Notes under the pieces: model-generated
Seen by the model: the letters and a program-made list of their open reading frames with translations, nothing else
Told to the model about the DNA's origin: nothing
Databases searched by the model: none
Source of the DNA: SG8-39 sp041558415
GTDB taxonomy: Bacteria > Pseudomonadota > Gammaproteobacteria > Burkholderiales > SG8-39
NCBI GenBank assembly: GCA_041558415.1
Contig: JBFFEY010000095.1
Span: 1-9,004, forward strand
DNA length: 9,004 nt
Reading direction: 5' to 3'
Shown: in pieces, positions 1-6,551 of the stretch
Layout: every line of letters begins with the position of its first letter
How positions within the stretch are numbered: the stretch's first letter is position 1
Program-made: the position numbers and the translations under genes

Positions 1-1
1 C

Positions 2-667
2 CTCGCCGCCGGTCGCGGCGAACGCCTGCGTCCGCTCACCGACCGTGTGCCGAAGGCGCTGATCGAAGCGGGGGGGCGGACGCTGCTCGAGCGCCACCTC
101 GACCGACTCGAGGCCGCCGGCATCCGCGAGGTGGTGATCAACGTCGCGCATCTCGGCGCAGCGATTCAAGCTCAGCTGCAGACCCACCCGCGGCCGAGCC
201 TCGCGATCGCGCTGTCGGTCGAAGCCGAGGCGCTCGAGACGGCGGGCGGTATCGCCAACGCCCGGGACCTTCTCGGCAGCGACCCTTTTTTGCTCGTCAA
301 CGGCGACGTGTACTGCGAGGTCGATCTCGCGGCCCTGCGTGCGCGTGCGCTCGGCCGCGACCTTGCGCACCTCCTGCTCGTCGCCAACCCGCCGCATCGG
401 CCGGATGGGGACTTTGCCCTCGCCGGCGGCCGGGTCGGTGCACACGGCGCGGCGCGCTACACTTACGCCGGTATCGCAGTGCTGTCGCCGCAGCTGGTGG
501 CCGGAGTTCGCGCGGGGGAGAAGGCGCGGCTGGCGCCGCTGCTCTACGCCGCTGCCGCCGAAGGCCGGGTCTCGGGCGAGTTCTATGCCGGCCCCTGGTT
601 CGACGTCGGCACGGCCGAACGGCTCGCTGCGCTCAATGCCCACCTCGCCGCAGGCCATGATCACTGA
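2..667 (+). CDS. murU: N-acetylmuramate alpha-1-phosphate uridylyltransferase MurU, 5'-truncated by window edge
   Basis: Nucleotidyltransferase of the sugar-phosphate type. In the family it joins UTP to MurNAc-1-phosphate to give UDP-MurNAc, a cytoplasmic peptidoglycan-recycling route that bypasses de novo, fosfomycin-sensitive MurNAc synthesis. The reading frame is open to the left edge. The first visible residues, LAAGRGERLRPLT, are the nucleotide-binding loop, followed by PK at 17-18, so only a few N-terminal residues are missing. The GTG at 47 lies inside this motif and is not the start. Other family marks are ETAGG (about 79-83), the metal-binding NGD (about 100-102), LAPLL, VSGEFY and a C-terminal FDVGT whose Asp is about residue 201. 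The whole pattern resembles pseudomonad MurU more than RmlA or GalU. In relatives the kinase AmgK usually precedes it; that gene would lie upstream, outside the window. A run of seven G at 70-76 is read through in frame. A generic mannose-1-phosphate guanylyltransferase is the main alternative. Confidence 0.85.
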   Translation, partial: LAAGRGERLRPLTDRVPKALIEAGGRTLLERHLDRLEAAGIREVVINVAHLGAAIQAQLQTHPRPSLAIALSVEAEALETAGGIANARDLLGSDPFLLVNGDVYCEVDLAALRARALGRDLAHLLLVANPPHRPDGDFALAGGRVGAHGAARYTYAGIAVLSPQLVAGVRAGEKARLAPLLYAAAAEGRVSGEFYAGPWFDVGTAERLAALNAHLAAGHDH

Positions 668-950
668 AAGCGAAGCAGCGACCCAGGTTTTTGACACCGC
701 CGAGCGCGAGGCGCTGCGGCGCGAGTGGCTGACCCTGGTCGATCTGGCCGTCTGGGGCAGCGCCCAATCGCAGCAGCTGGGCGCGCTGCCGCAGCTGCGC
801 AAGCGCGTCGTGGCGCTCGGCGCGCCGCGCGGCTGGATTGCGCGGCCGCGCGAGCGCCTGCGGCGGCGCGCCGAACCGCGCATGCTGGCGGCCGCCGCGG
901 ACTGGGCGCGGCAACTCGAGGCGTCGAATGCCGCATCGCCGGAGGACTGA
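657..950 (+). CDS. Small uncharacterised protein (97 aa) between murU and pepP
   Basis: I do not recognise this protein. The ATG at 657 overlaps the end of murU by 11 bases and the stop lies 7 bases before the pepP start, so the ORF fills the gap exactly, as expected for a translationally coupled operon gene. Third codon positions are mostly G or C after about the first dozen codons, which supports real coding. The predicted protein has an acidic N-terminus (1-18), a central segment with LTLVDLAVWG (25-34), a strongly basic Arg-rich stretch around 58-75, and an Ala-rich helix ending DWARQLE. It has four Trp (24, 33, 60, 83), no Cys, no signal peptide and no clear membrane helix. No strong Shine-Dalgarno precedes the ATG, so coupling to murU termination is likely. 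Its role is unknown; a nucleic-acid or protein-binding function would be only a guess from charge. Confidence 0.62.
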   Translation: MITESEAATQVFDTAEREALRREWLTLVDLAVWGSAQSQQLGALPQLRKRVVALGAPRGWIARPRERLRRRAEPRMLAAAADWARQLEASNAASPED

Positions 951-957
951 AGGGACC
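941..957 (+). promoter_or_regulatory. Shine-Dalgarno region for pepP
   Basis: GGAGG at 941-945 and AAGGGA at 950-955 precede the ATG at 958. They support the ATG at 958 over the longer in-frame extension that begins inside the small ORF. GGAGG is 12 bases from the ATG, a little far, while AAGGGA is close. The site overlaps the last codons of the upstream ORF. Confidence 0.5.
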
Positions 958-2286
958 ATGGACGCCGCTACGCCGGACATCGCCATCTATGCCGCGCGGC
1001 GCGCACGCCTGCTGCACGCGATGGGCGAGGGTGTCGCGGTGATCCCGACCGCGCCGGAACGCCTGCGCAACCGCGACAGCCACTACCCCTACCGCCACGA
1101 CAGCTACTTCTATTACCTGACGGGCTTCACCGAGCCCGAGGCGGCGCTGGTGCTGGTCGGCGGCGCCGCGCCGCGCGCGATACTCTTCTGCCGCGAGCGT
1201 AACGCCGAGCGCGAAATCTGGGACGGCGATCGCTACGGCCCGGAACGGGCGCGCGAGCGCTTCGGCTTCGACGAGGCGCACCCGATCGCGGCGCTCGACG
1301 AACAGCTCGCAACGCGGCTCGAAAACCAGCCGGCGCTGTACGCGCCGCTGGGCGGCGACCCGGAATGGGACGCCCGCGCGATGCGCTGGCTGAACGCGGT
1401 GCGAGCCAAATCGCGTGCCGGTGTCGAGGCGCCGGCGCGAATGCACGACGTACGTGCGCTGCTCGACGAAATGCGCCTGGTGAAGGACGCGCACGAGCTC
1501 GCCTGCATGCGCCGCGCGGCAGCGATTTCGGCGGACGCGCACCGCCGTGCGATGCAGGCGACCGCCCCTGGGCGCTTCGAATACGAGATCGAAGCGGAGC
1601 TGCTCTACGTGTTCCGTCGCCGGGGCGCGCAGTTTCCCGCCTACTGGCCGATCGTCGCCGGCGGGAAATCGGCCTGTACCCTGCACTACGTGGCCAACGA
1701 TGCGCGCCTCGCCGACGGCACGCTGCTGCTCATCGACGCCGGCTGCGAGCTCGACGGCTACGCGGCAGACATCACGCGCACCTTTCCGGTCAGCGGCCGC
1801 TTCACGCGCGCGCAGCGCGACGTGTACGACGTCGTGCTGGCGGCGCAGCGGGCAGCGATCGAGCAGGTCCGCAGCGGGGCCGGCTGGAACGAACCGCACG
1901 ACGCCGCGGTGCGCGTGCTGGCACAGGGCATGCTCGACCTGAAGCTGCTGTCGGGCGGTCTCGAGGAGGTGCTCGAGAAGGAGGCCTACAAGCGCTTTTA
2001 CATGCACCGCACCGGGCACTGGCTCGGGCTCGATGTGCACGACGCAGGCGAATACAAGCGCTCCGGGCTGTGGCGGACGCTCGAGTCCGGAATGACGCTG
2101 ACCGTCGAACCCGGCCTCTATATCCGCGCTGCGGACGACGTGCCCGCGGCGCTGCACGACATCGGCATCCGCATCGAGGACGACGTCGCGGTCACGGCAC
2201 AGGGCTGCGAAGTCCTGACCGCCGCGGCGCCCAAGGCCGTCGACGAGATCGAAGCGCTGATGCGCGAGCGGCGTGGACGAGACTGA
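958..2286 (+). CDS. pepP: Xaa-Pro aminopeptidase (aminopeptidase P), dimetal M24B peptidase
   Basis: Cytoplasmic metallopeptidase (442 aa) that removes an N-terminal residue preceding proline. The N-terminal creatinase-like domain (about 1-170) carries the family stretch DSYFYYLTGF. The pita-bread catalytic domain follows. All five metal ligands are present at positions nearly identical to Escherichia coli PepP: Asp260 (IDAG), Asp271 (ADIT), His354 (HRTGHWLG), Glu384 (VEPGLY) and Glu407 (RIEDD). The substrate-site histidines His243 (LHY), His350 and His361 (LDVHD) are also kept. The length fits the E. coli enzyme (441 aa). The start at 958 is chosen from the SD sequence, the numbering match and the short 7-base gap after the preceding gene. 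The 3' end overlaps ubiH by 14 bases. The pepP-ubiH neighbourhood is widespread in proteobacteria. Nothing is truncated or missing. Confidence 0.95.
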   Translation: MDAATPDIAIYAARRARLLHAMGEGVAVIPTAPERLRNRDSHYPYRHDSYFYYLTGFTEPEAALVLVGGAAPRAILFCRERNAEREIWDGDRYGPERARERFGFDEAHPIAALDEQLATRLENQPALYAPLGGDPEWDARAMRWLNAVRAKSRAGVEAPARMHDVRALLDEMRLVKDAHELACMRRAAAISADAHRRAMQATAPGRFEYEIEAELLYVFRRRGAQFPAYWPIVAGGKSACTLHYVANDARLADGTLLLIDAGCELDGYAADITRTFPVSGRFTRAQRDVYDVVLAAQRAAIEQVRSGAGWNEPHDAAVRVLAQGMLDLKLLSGGLEEVLEKEAYKRFYMHRTGHWLGLDVHDAGEYKRSGLWRTLESGMTLTVEPGLYIRAADDVPAALHDIGIRIEDDVAVTAQGCEVLTAAAPKAVDEIEALMRERRGRD

Positions 2287-3427
2287 GGTCCTGATCATCG
2301 GTGGCGGGCCGGTGGGCTGCGCGCTGGCGCTCGGCCTGCACCAGGCACATCGCCGCGTCGCCATCCTCGAGCGTCGCCCGCGCGCGGCCGGCGGCACGGG
2401 CCCCGACGCGTTCCGCCCCATCGCGCTGTCGCACGCGAGCCGGCTCATCCTGGAGCGGCTGGACGCGTGGGCGTCGCTGCCCGTGACGCCGATCGAACAG
2501 GTGCACGTTTCGCAGCTCGGCGCCCCTGGACGCACGCTGCTGCTGGCCGCCGACGCCGGCGTGCCGGCACTCGGTTACGTGGTCGAGTACGGCGCCCTGA
2601 GCATGGCGCTCGCCGCGCGCGCGCGCGCCGCCGGCGTTCACTGGCTGGACGCCGCCGAGGCACAGCAGGTCGAGCCCTCGGGCGACCGCGCGACCGTGCG
2701 CTACCGCCAGGTAGACGGCGAGGCGGTGCTCGCCGCGCGCTGCGTCGTGCATGCCGAAGGCACCGGCGAAGGCATGCGCGAGCGCAGCTACGGCCAGGAC
2801 GGCATCGTCAGCCTCATCGAAACCGAGGCGCGGCCGGATACCCTGCACCGCGCCTTTGAGCGCTTCACCCCCGAAGGACCGCTCGCGCTGCTGCCGCACG
2901 CCGGCCGCCATGCGGTGGTCTGGAGCCTGCGCAGCGAGCGCGCCGAGCAACTCGCTGCCGCGCCCGCGGACGAATTCCTCGCCGCGCTGGCGCGAACCAT
3001 CGGCGGGCGCATCGGCATGCCGCGCCGCGTGGTCGGCCCGCGCCTGCGCCAGCCGCTCGCCCTGCGCCTGCGGCCCTCGCGCATCGCGGCGCGCCAGGTC
3101 TACATCGGCAATGCCGCGCAGACGCTGCATCCGGTCGCAGGCCAGGGCCTGAATCTCGGCTTGCGCGACGCCTGGGATCTGCTCGAGCGCTGGCGCGCTG
3201 CGGCGGATCCGGGCACGCAGGAAACGCTGCTGGCCTTCGCCGCGATGCGACGCTTCGACCTGCGCGCCACGGTGGGCGTGACGGACGTGCTGCTGCGCAC
3301 GTTCGGCGGCACGCATCCCCTGCTTCGCGCCGGGCGCTGCGTTGCGCTGACCGCACTCGACCTGCTGCCGCCGGCACGACGCTTTTTCGCGCGTCGCATG
3401 ATCTTCGGCCCTTCAGCGATTCCGTGA
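2273..3427 (+). CDS. ubiH: FAD-dependent 2-octaprenyl-6-methoxyphenol hydroxylase (UbiH family)
   Basis: Flavoprotein monooxygenase (384 aa) of the UbiH/UbiF/VisC/Coq6 family, which uses oxygen and NAD(P)H to hydroxylate the ring of ubiquinone precursors at the inner-membrane face. The N-terminal Rossmann loop is GGGPVG (10-15), with the ribose-binding acid Glu33 at the end of strand 2. The C-terminal flavin motif GNAAQTLHPVAGQGLNLG (279-296) has the Gln283 and Leu285 typical of UbiH; paralogues usually read AAHTIHP. The middle DG motif is HAEG with Glu162 where the family normally has Asp. The GTG at 2273 is the only start just ahead of the first strand. It overlaps pepP by 14 bases and has only a weak SD, suggesting coupled translation. 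Length is close to E. coli UbiH (about 392). UbiF/UbiI-type specificity cannot be fully excluded, since ring positions differ between lineages. Confidence 0.9.
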   Translation: MDETEVLIIGGGPVGCALALGLHQAHRRVAILERRPRAAGGTGPDAFRPIALSHASRLILERLDAWASLPVTPIEQVHVSQLGAPGRTLLLAADAGVPALGYVVEYGALSMALAARARAAGVHWLDAAEAQQVEPSGDRATVRYRQVDGEAVLAARCVVHAEGTGEGMRERSYGQDGIVSLIETEARPDTLHRAFERFTPEGPLALLPHAGRHAVVWSLRSERAEQLAAAPADEFLAALARTIGGRIGMPRRVVGPRLRQPLALRLRPSRIAARQVYIGNAAQTLHPVAGQGLNLGLRDAWDLLERWRAAADPGTQETLLAFAAMRRFDLRATVGVTDVLLRTFGGTHPLLRAGRCVALTALDLLPPARRFFARRMIFGPSAIP

Positions 3428-3571
3428 AGAAGTCCAGCTAACTACACGCGCGGACTGAAAAGGGTTCGCATCGCGCAAACCCGTGAATGCGATCGCGTGC
3501 GCGGTTCCGCAGGCACTGTGAAAACGGCTAGAATCTGCGCTCCCCGCGTTTCAATTTCCGACAGCGAACCC
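3428..3571 (+). other. Intergenic region ubiH-dusB with weak inverted repeats
   Basis: This 144-bp gap has no ORF I can support. Two weak inverted repeats follow ubiH: AGTCC (3431-3435) with GGACT (3452-3456), and GGGTT (3462-3466) with AACCC (3478-3482), the latter extendable by two inner pairs across a mismatch. Neither is followed by a T-run, so a ubiH terminator is possible but unproven. A GCGATCGC palindrome lies at 3489-3496. The right half holds the candidate promoter for dusB-fis. Confidence 0.4.
3505..3534 (+). promoter_or_regulatory. Candidate sigma70 promoter for dusB-fis
   Basis: TAGAAT at 3529-3534 matches the -10 consensus at five of six bases. A poor -35 candidate, TTCCGC (3505-3510), sits 18 bases upstream. 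The bases after the -10, CTGCGC, are GC-rich, the discriminator type associated with ppGpp-sensitive promoters such as E. coli fis. The position, about 37 bases before the dusB start in the first real gap of the window, suits an operon promoter. The match to consensus is seen; promoter activity and stringent control are inferred. Confidence 0.38.
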
Positions 3572-4591
3572 GTGAAGATCGGCACGCACGTGCTGCGCAA
3601 CGCAATCATTGCGGCGCCCATGGCCGGCGTATCCGATCGCGCGTTCCGCGGACTGGCACGGCGCTTCGGCGCAGGCCTCGCCGTTTCGGAAATGGTCTCG
3701 GCGCGACCCGAGACGCGCGCCACGCGCAAATCGCGCCTGCGGCTCGAGCACCGCGGCGAGACGGGCCCCATCGCCGTGCAGATTGCCGGCGCCGATCCGC
3801 TGCTGATGGCGGATGCCGCGCGCTACAACGCCGCGCAGGGCGCCGACATCATCGACATCAACATGGGCTGCCCCGCCAAGAAGGTATGCAACGTGCTCGC
3901 CGGCTCCGCGCTGCTCGAGGATGAACGGCGCGTCGGGGAGATTCTCGATGCCGTGGTGCGCGCGGTCGAGGTGCCGGTCACGTTGAAGATCCGCACGGGC
4001 CCCCACCCCGGCCGGCGCAATGCGCTGCGCATTGCCCGCATCGCGCAGGCGGCAGGCGTGCAGATGCTCTGCATCCATGGTCGCACGCGCGCTTGCGCAT
4101 TTCGCGGCACGGCCGAGTACGACACCATCGCTGAGGTGAAGGCGGCGGTCGACATGCCGGTGATCGCCAACGGCGACATCCGCACGCCCGAGGACGCGCG
4201 ACGCGTCCTCGAGCGCACCGGCGCCGACGGCGTGATGATCGGCCGCGCCGCCCACGGCCGCCCCTGGGTTTTCCGCGAGATCGCGCACTATCTGCAGTAC
4301 GGGACGCGCTGCGCTGCGCCGGGCCTGGGTGAAATTCGCGACGTGCTGCTCGAGCACCTTGACGGTCTGTACGCGCTCTACGGCTGCGAGCACGGCGCGC
4401 GCATCGCGCGCAAGCACATCGCCTGGACGGTGCGCGACCTGCCGCAGGGCGAGACGCTGCGCCGTACCGCGAACGCCACCGAGAACGCGCAGGCACAGAT
4501 TGCCGCCGTGCACGCCTACTTCGCGCAGCTGCCCGAGGCGGACCGCGCGCCGGCAGCGAACGAAAGTGACGCGCGGAGGCGCGCTGCATGA
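3572..4591 (+). CDS. dusB: tRNA-dihydrouridine synthase B
   Basis: FMN-dependent enzyme (339 aa) that reduces uridine to dihydrouridine in the D-loop of tRNA, using NADPH. The N-terminus VKIGTHVLRNAIIAAPMAGV matches the start of E. coli DusB, which fixes the GTG at 3572 as the start rather than the in-frame GTG at 3497. The TIM barrel carries catalytic Cys100 in NMGCPAKKVC, Lys139 in TLKIRTG, His169 in CIHGRTR, and the FMN-phosphate regions ANGDI and MIGRAAHGRPW. The positions of Cys100, Lys139 and His169 coincide with the E. coli enzyme. A helical tRNA-binding domain follows (about 245-320), then a short Ala/Arg-rich tail, making it slightly longer than E. coli DusB (321 aa). Its stop overlaps the fis start by 4 bases, the conserved dusB-fis arrangement of proteobacteria. 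Confidence 0.95.
   Translation: MKIGTHVLRNAIIAAPMAGVSDRAFRGLARRFGAGLAVSEMVSARPETRATRKSRLRLEHRGETGPIAVQIAGADPLLMADAARYNAAQGADIIDINMGCPAKKVCNVLAGSALLEDERRVGEILDAVVRAVEVPVTLKIRTGPHPGRRNALRIARIAQAAGVQMLCIHGRTRACAFRGTAEYDTIAEVKAAVDMPVIANGDIRTPEDARRVLERTGADGVMIGRAAHGRPWVFREIAHYLQYGTRCAAPGLGEIRDVLLEHLDGLYALYGCEHGARIARKHIAWTVRDLPQGETLRRTANATENAQAQIAAVHAYFAQLPEADRAPAANESDARRRAA
4575..4579 (+). promoter_or_regulatory. Shine-Dalgarno of fis inside the dusB 3' end
   Basis: GGAGG lies 8 bases before the ATG at 4588 and within the last codons of dusB. It is one of the clearest ribosome binding sites in the window and fixes the fis start. With the ATGA overlap it allows both coupled and independent initiation, which fits a DNA-binding protein needed in larger amounts than the tRNA enzyme upstream. 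Confidence 0.7.
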
Positions 4592-4827
4592 GCCGACCCA
4601 ACGAACTCGGTGACGCAGTGCGGCGCTCGCTCGAGCGCTACTTCAAGGATCTGGACGGCGAGACGCCGTCGGCGGTCTACGACATGGTGCTGCGGATCAT
4701 CGAGAAACCGATGATCGAAACCGTGCTGCGCCAGGCCGAGGGCAACCAGACCAGCGCCGCCGAGATGCTCGGCATCAACCGCAACACGCTGCGCAAGAAG
4801 ATGCAGCAGCTGCGCATCAAGGGCTGA
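4588..4827 (+). CDS. fis: Nucleoid-associated DNA-binding protein Fis
   Basis: Small homodimeric DNA-bending protein (79 aa) that shapes the nucleoid and activates rRNA and many growth-phase promoters. The C-terminal helix-turn-helix occupies about 53-77 (NQTSAAEMLGINRNTLRKK) and is close to E. coli Fis at the recognition helix. The preceding helices about 26-50 (SAVYDMVLRIIEKPMIETVL) form the dimer core. The protein is about 19 residues shorter than E. coli Fis (98 aa); the missing part is at the N-terminus, where E. coli has the beta-hairpin arms used in invertase activation. Short Fis of this size is, from memory, normal in betaproteobacteria. The ATG overlaps the dusB stop. Expression probably follows the upstream dusB promoter. 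Confidence 0.95.
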   Translation: MSRPNELGDAVRRSLERYFKDLDGETPSAVYDMVLRIIEKPMIETVLRQAEGNQTSAAEMLGINRNTLRKKMQQLRIKG

Positions 4828-4878
4828 GGGCGCGGACCCGACCTTCCAGGCAGGCGCTGAACCCACTTACGACCCAAC

Positions 4879-6438
4879 ATGAAGAATGTTCAGCGGGCGC
4901 TGATCAGCGTCTCCGACAAGGCGGGCATTGTCGAATTCGCGAAATCGCTCAGCGAACTGGGCATCGCGATTCTCTCCACCGGCGGCACCGCGAAACTGCT
5001 CGAGAAGGAAGGCGTTGCGGTCACCGAGGTCTCCGAGCACACCGGCTTTCCCGAGATGCTCGACGGCCGGGTGAAAACGCTGCATCCGAAAATCCACGGC
5101 GGCCTGCTGGCGCGACGCGATTCGCCCGCGCACATGAACGCGCTGCGCGAAGCGGGCATCGAGCCGATCGATCTGGTGGTGGTCAATCTCTACCCTTTTC
5201 AGGCCACCGTCGCGGATCCTGATTGCCGATTCGACGACGCCATCGAGAACATCGATATCGGCGGGCCGAGCATGCTGCGCGCCGCCGCGAAAAATCATGC
5301 CGCGGTCACGGTCGTGGTCGACCCGGCGGACTACGGCCGCGTCCTCGAGGAGCTGCACGCGGCCGGCTCGGTGGGGGACGCGACGCGCCTCGCGCTGGCA
5401 AAGAAGGTCTTTGCGCACACCGCAGCCTATGACGGCGCCATCGCGAACTACCTTTTCTCTCTCGACCCGAGCGGCCAGCGCGGCGAATACCCCGCCGTGC
5501 TGAACCTGCAGTTTCACAGCTTGCAGACGATGCGCTACGGCGAGAACCCGCACCAGAGCGCGGCGTTCTATCGCGATGAGCGCCCGGTCGAGGGCAGTCT
5601 CGTCAGTTTTCGGCAGCTGCAGGGCAAGGAACTCTCCTATAACAACGTCGCCGACGCGGATGCTGCCTGGGAGACGGTGAAAAGCTTTTCCGAGCCGGCC
5701 TGCGTCATCGTCAAGCACGCCAATCCTTGCGGCGTCGCGATCGGCGAGCAGCTGCTGGCGGCATACCAGAAAGCCTTCCAGACCGATCCGGTTTCGGCCT
5801 TCGGCGGCATTCTCGCCTTCAATCGCGCGCTCGATCGCGAGACGGCCGAGGCCATCGGCCGGCAGTTCGCGGAAGTCATCATCGCGCCGCGCGTCGAGCC
5901 TGAAGCGCGCGAGGGCCTGGCAACGAAGCAGAACCTGCGCGTGCTCGAGGTTCCCCTTTCGCACGCCGTGCAACGCCATGACTACAAGCGGGTGGGCGGT
6001 GGGCTGCTGGTGCAGAGCACGGACGCCGCGCGCATCGCGCGCGAGGCGCTCAAGGTGGTGACCAAGCAAGCGCCCAGCGAGGCGCAGTGGGCGGATCTGC
6101 TGTTCGCCTGGCGGGTGGCGAAATTCGTCAAGTCGAACGCCATCGTGTTCTGCGGCGGCGGCATGACGCTCGGGGTGGGCGCCGGGCAGATGAGCCGGGT
6201 CGACAGCGCGCGCATCGCCTCGATCAAGGCGCAGAACGCCGGGCTGTCGCTCGCCGGATCGGTCGTCGCCTCCGATGCCTTTTTCCCGTTCCGCGACGGA
6301 CTCGACGTGGTGGTCGATGCGGGGGCGATTGCCGTGATCCAGCCCGGAGGCAGCGTGCGCGACGAGGAAGTGATTGCCGCTGCCGACGAGCGCGGGGTGG
6401 CGATGGTTTTCACGGGGATGCGGCACTTCCGACACTGA
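4879..6438 (+). CDS. purH: Bifunctional AICAR formyltransferase / IMP cyclohydrolase
   Basis: Cytosolic enzyme (519 aa) for the last two steps of de novo IMP synthesis: transfer of a formyl group from 10-formyl-tetrahydrofolate to AICAR, then ring closure to IMP. The N-terminal MGS-like cyclohydrolase domain (about 1-150) contains STGGTAKLLE and GRVKTLHPKIHGG with Lys66, the equivalent of a catalytic-site Lys in characterised enzymes. The transformylase domain holds the Lys279-His280 pair in CVIVKHANPCG, preceded by RYGENPHQ and followed by SAFGG. It ends with the family-typical AMVFTGMRHFRH. The ATG at 4879 is immediately before the first strand (RALISVSDKAGI). It has no recognisable Shine-Dalgarno. 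It lies 51 bases after fis, with no terminator visible in that gap, so read-through from dusB-fis is possible. No PurR-type operator was seen. Confidence 0.97.
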   Translation: MKNVQRALISVSDKAGIVEFAKSLSELGIAILSTGGTAKLLEKEGVAVTEVSEHTGFPEMLDGRVKTLHPKIHGGLLARRDSPAHMNALREAGIEPIDLVVVNLYPFQATVADPDCRFDDAIENIDIGGPSMLRAAAKNHAAVTVVVDPADYGRVLEELHAAGSVGDATRLALAKKVFAHTAAYDGAIANYLFSLDPSGQRGEYPAVLNLQFHSLQTMRYGENPHQSAAFYRDERPVEGSLVSFRQLQGKELSYNNVADADAAWETVKSFSEPACVIVKHANPCGVAIGEQLLAAYQKAFQTDPVSAFGGILAFNRALDRETAEAIGRQFAEVIIAPRVEPEAREGLATKQNLRVLEVPLSHAVQRHDYKRVGGGLLVQSTDAARIAREALKVVTKQAPSEAQWADLLFAWRVAKFVKSNAIVFCGGGMTLGVGAGQMSRVDSARIASIKAQNAGLSLAGSVVASDAFFPFRDGLDVVVDAGAIAVIQPGGSVRDEEVIAAADERGVAMVFTGMRHFRH

Positions 6439-6449
6439 AGAACAACGAT

Positions 6450-6485
6450 GTGCTGCGCGGCGGCGTCCGCGCCGCCGCGCAGCAC
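6450..6485 (+). terminator. Perfect 16-bp GC hairpin between purH and purD (terminator-like, no T-run)
   Basis: The left arm at 6450-6465 reads GTGCTGCGCGGCGGCG and the right arm at 6470-6485 is its exact reverse complement. The four-base loop is TCCG, a UNCG-type tetraloop in RNA but closed by G-C rather than the usual C-G. It starts 11 bases after the purH stop. Only CCTGCTTTC follows, so the U-tract of a classical intrinsic terminator is weak. It could be an intrinsic or partial terminator, an RNA-stability or processing element between purH and purD, or an extragenic palindrome. A second CAGCAC at 6494-6499 could compete for the base of the left arm. Confidence 0.55.
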
Positions 6486-6551
6486 CCTGCTTTCAGCACA
6501 AGCGAGCGAGCGGCTGATTCGCGAGCCGGGTAGATCCGACACGGGACGAGC
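6486..6551 (+). promoter_or_regulatory. purD leader with small inverted repeat and weak RBS
   Basis: Between the hairpin and the purD GTG there are three tandem AGCG units (6501-6512) and a short inverted repeat, CGGCT (6511-6515) with AGCCG (6524-6528). GGGA at 6543-6546 is the likely Shine-Dalgarno, 5 bases before the start. I see no convincing -35/-10 pair, so whether purD has its own promoter here is open. Confidence 0.3.

Noticed and set aside
70..76. Seven-G homopolymer in murU as a possible frameshift or phase-variation site
   Set aside because: The frame is intact through it (E-A-G-G-R) and homology continues on both sides, so no frameshift is visible.
661..2535. Long minus-strand open frame (624 codons) across pepP
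   Set aside because: It lies antisense to pepP, which has all catalytic residues; its translation is Arg/Ala-rich low-complexity sequence typical of shadow frames in GC-rich DNA.
2613..2634. GCGCGC tract in ubiH
   Set aside because: It encodes an Ala/Arg helix (ALAARARAAG) in frame; ordinary for this composition.
3431..3482. Rho-independent terminator after ubiH
   Set aside because: The inverted repeats are only 5-7 bp, with mismatches or a long loop and no T-run; kept only as a weak note in the intergenic entry.
4828..4878. Riboswitch or PurR operator before purH
   Set aside because: The gap is only 51 bases, with no purine-riboswitch-like structure and no PurR-like palindrome that I can see.
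4867..6435. Minus-strand open frame (522 codons) antisense to purH
   Set aside because: It mirrors purH almost exactly and has no recognisable domain; high GC3 in the true gene removes stops on the opposite strand.
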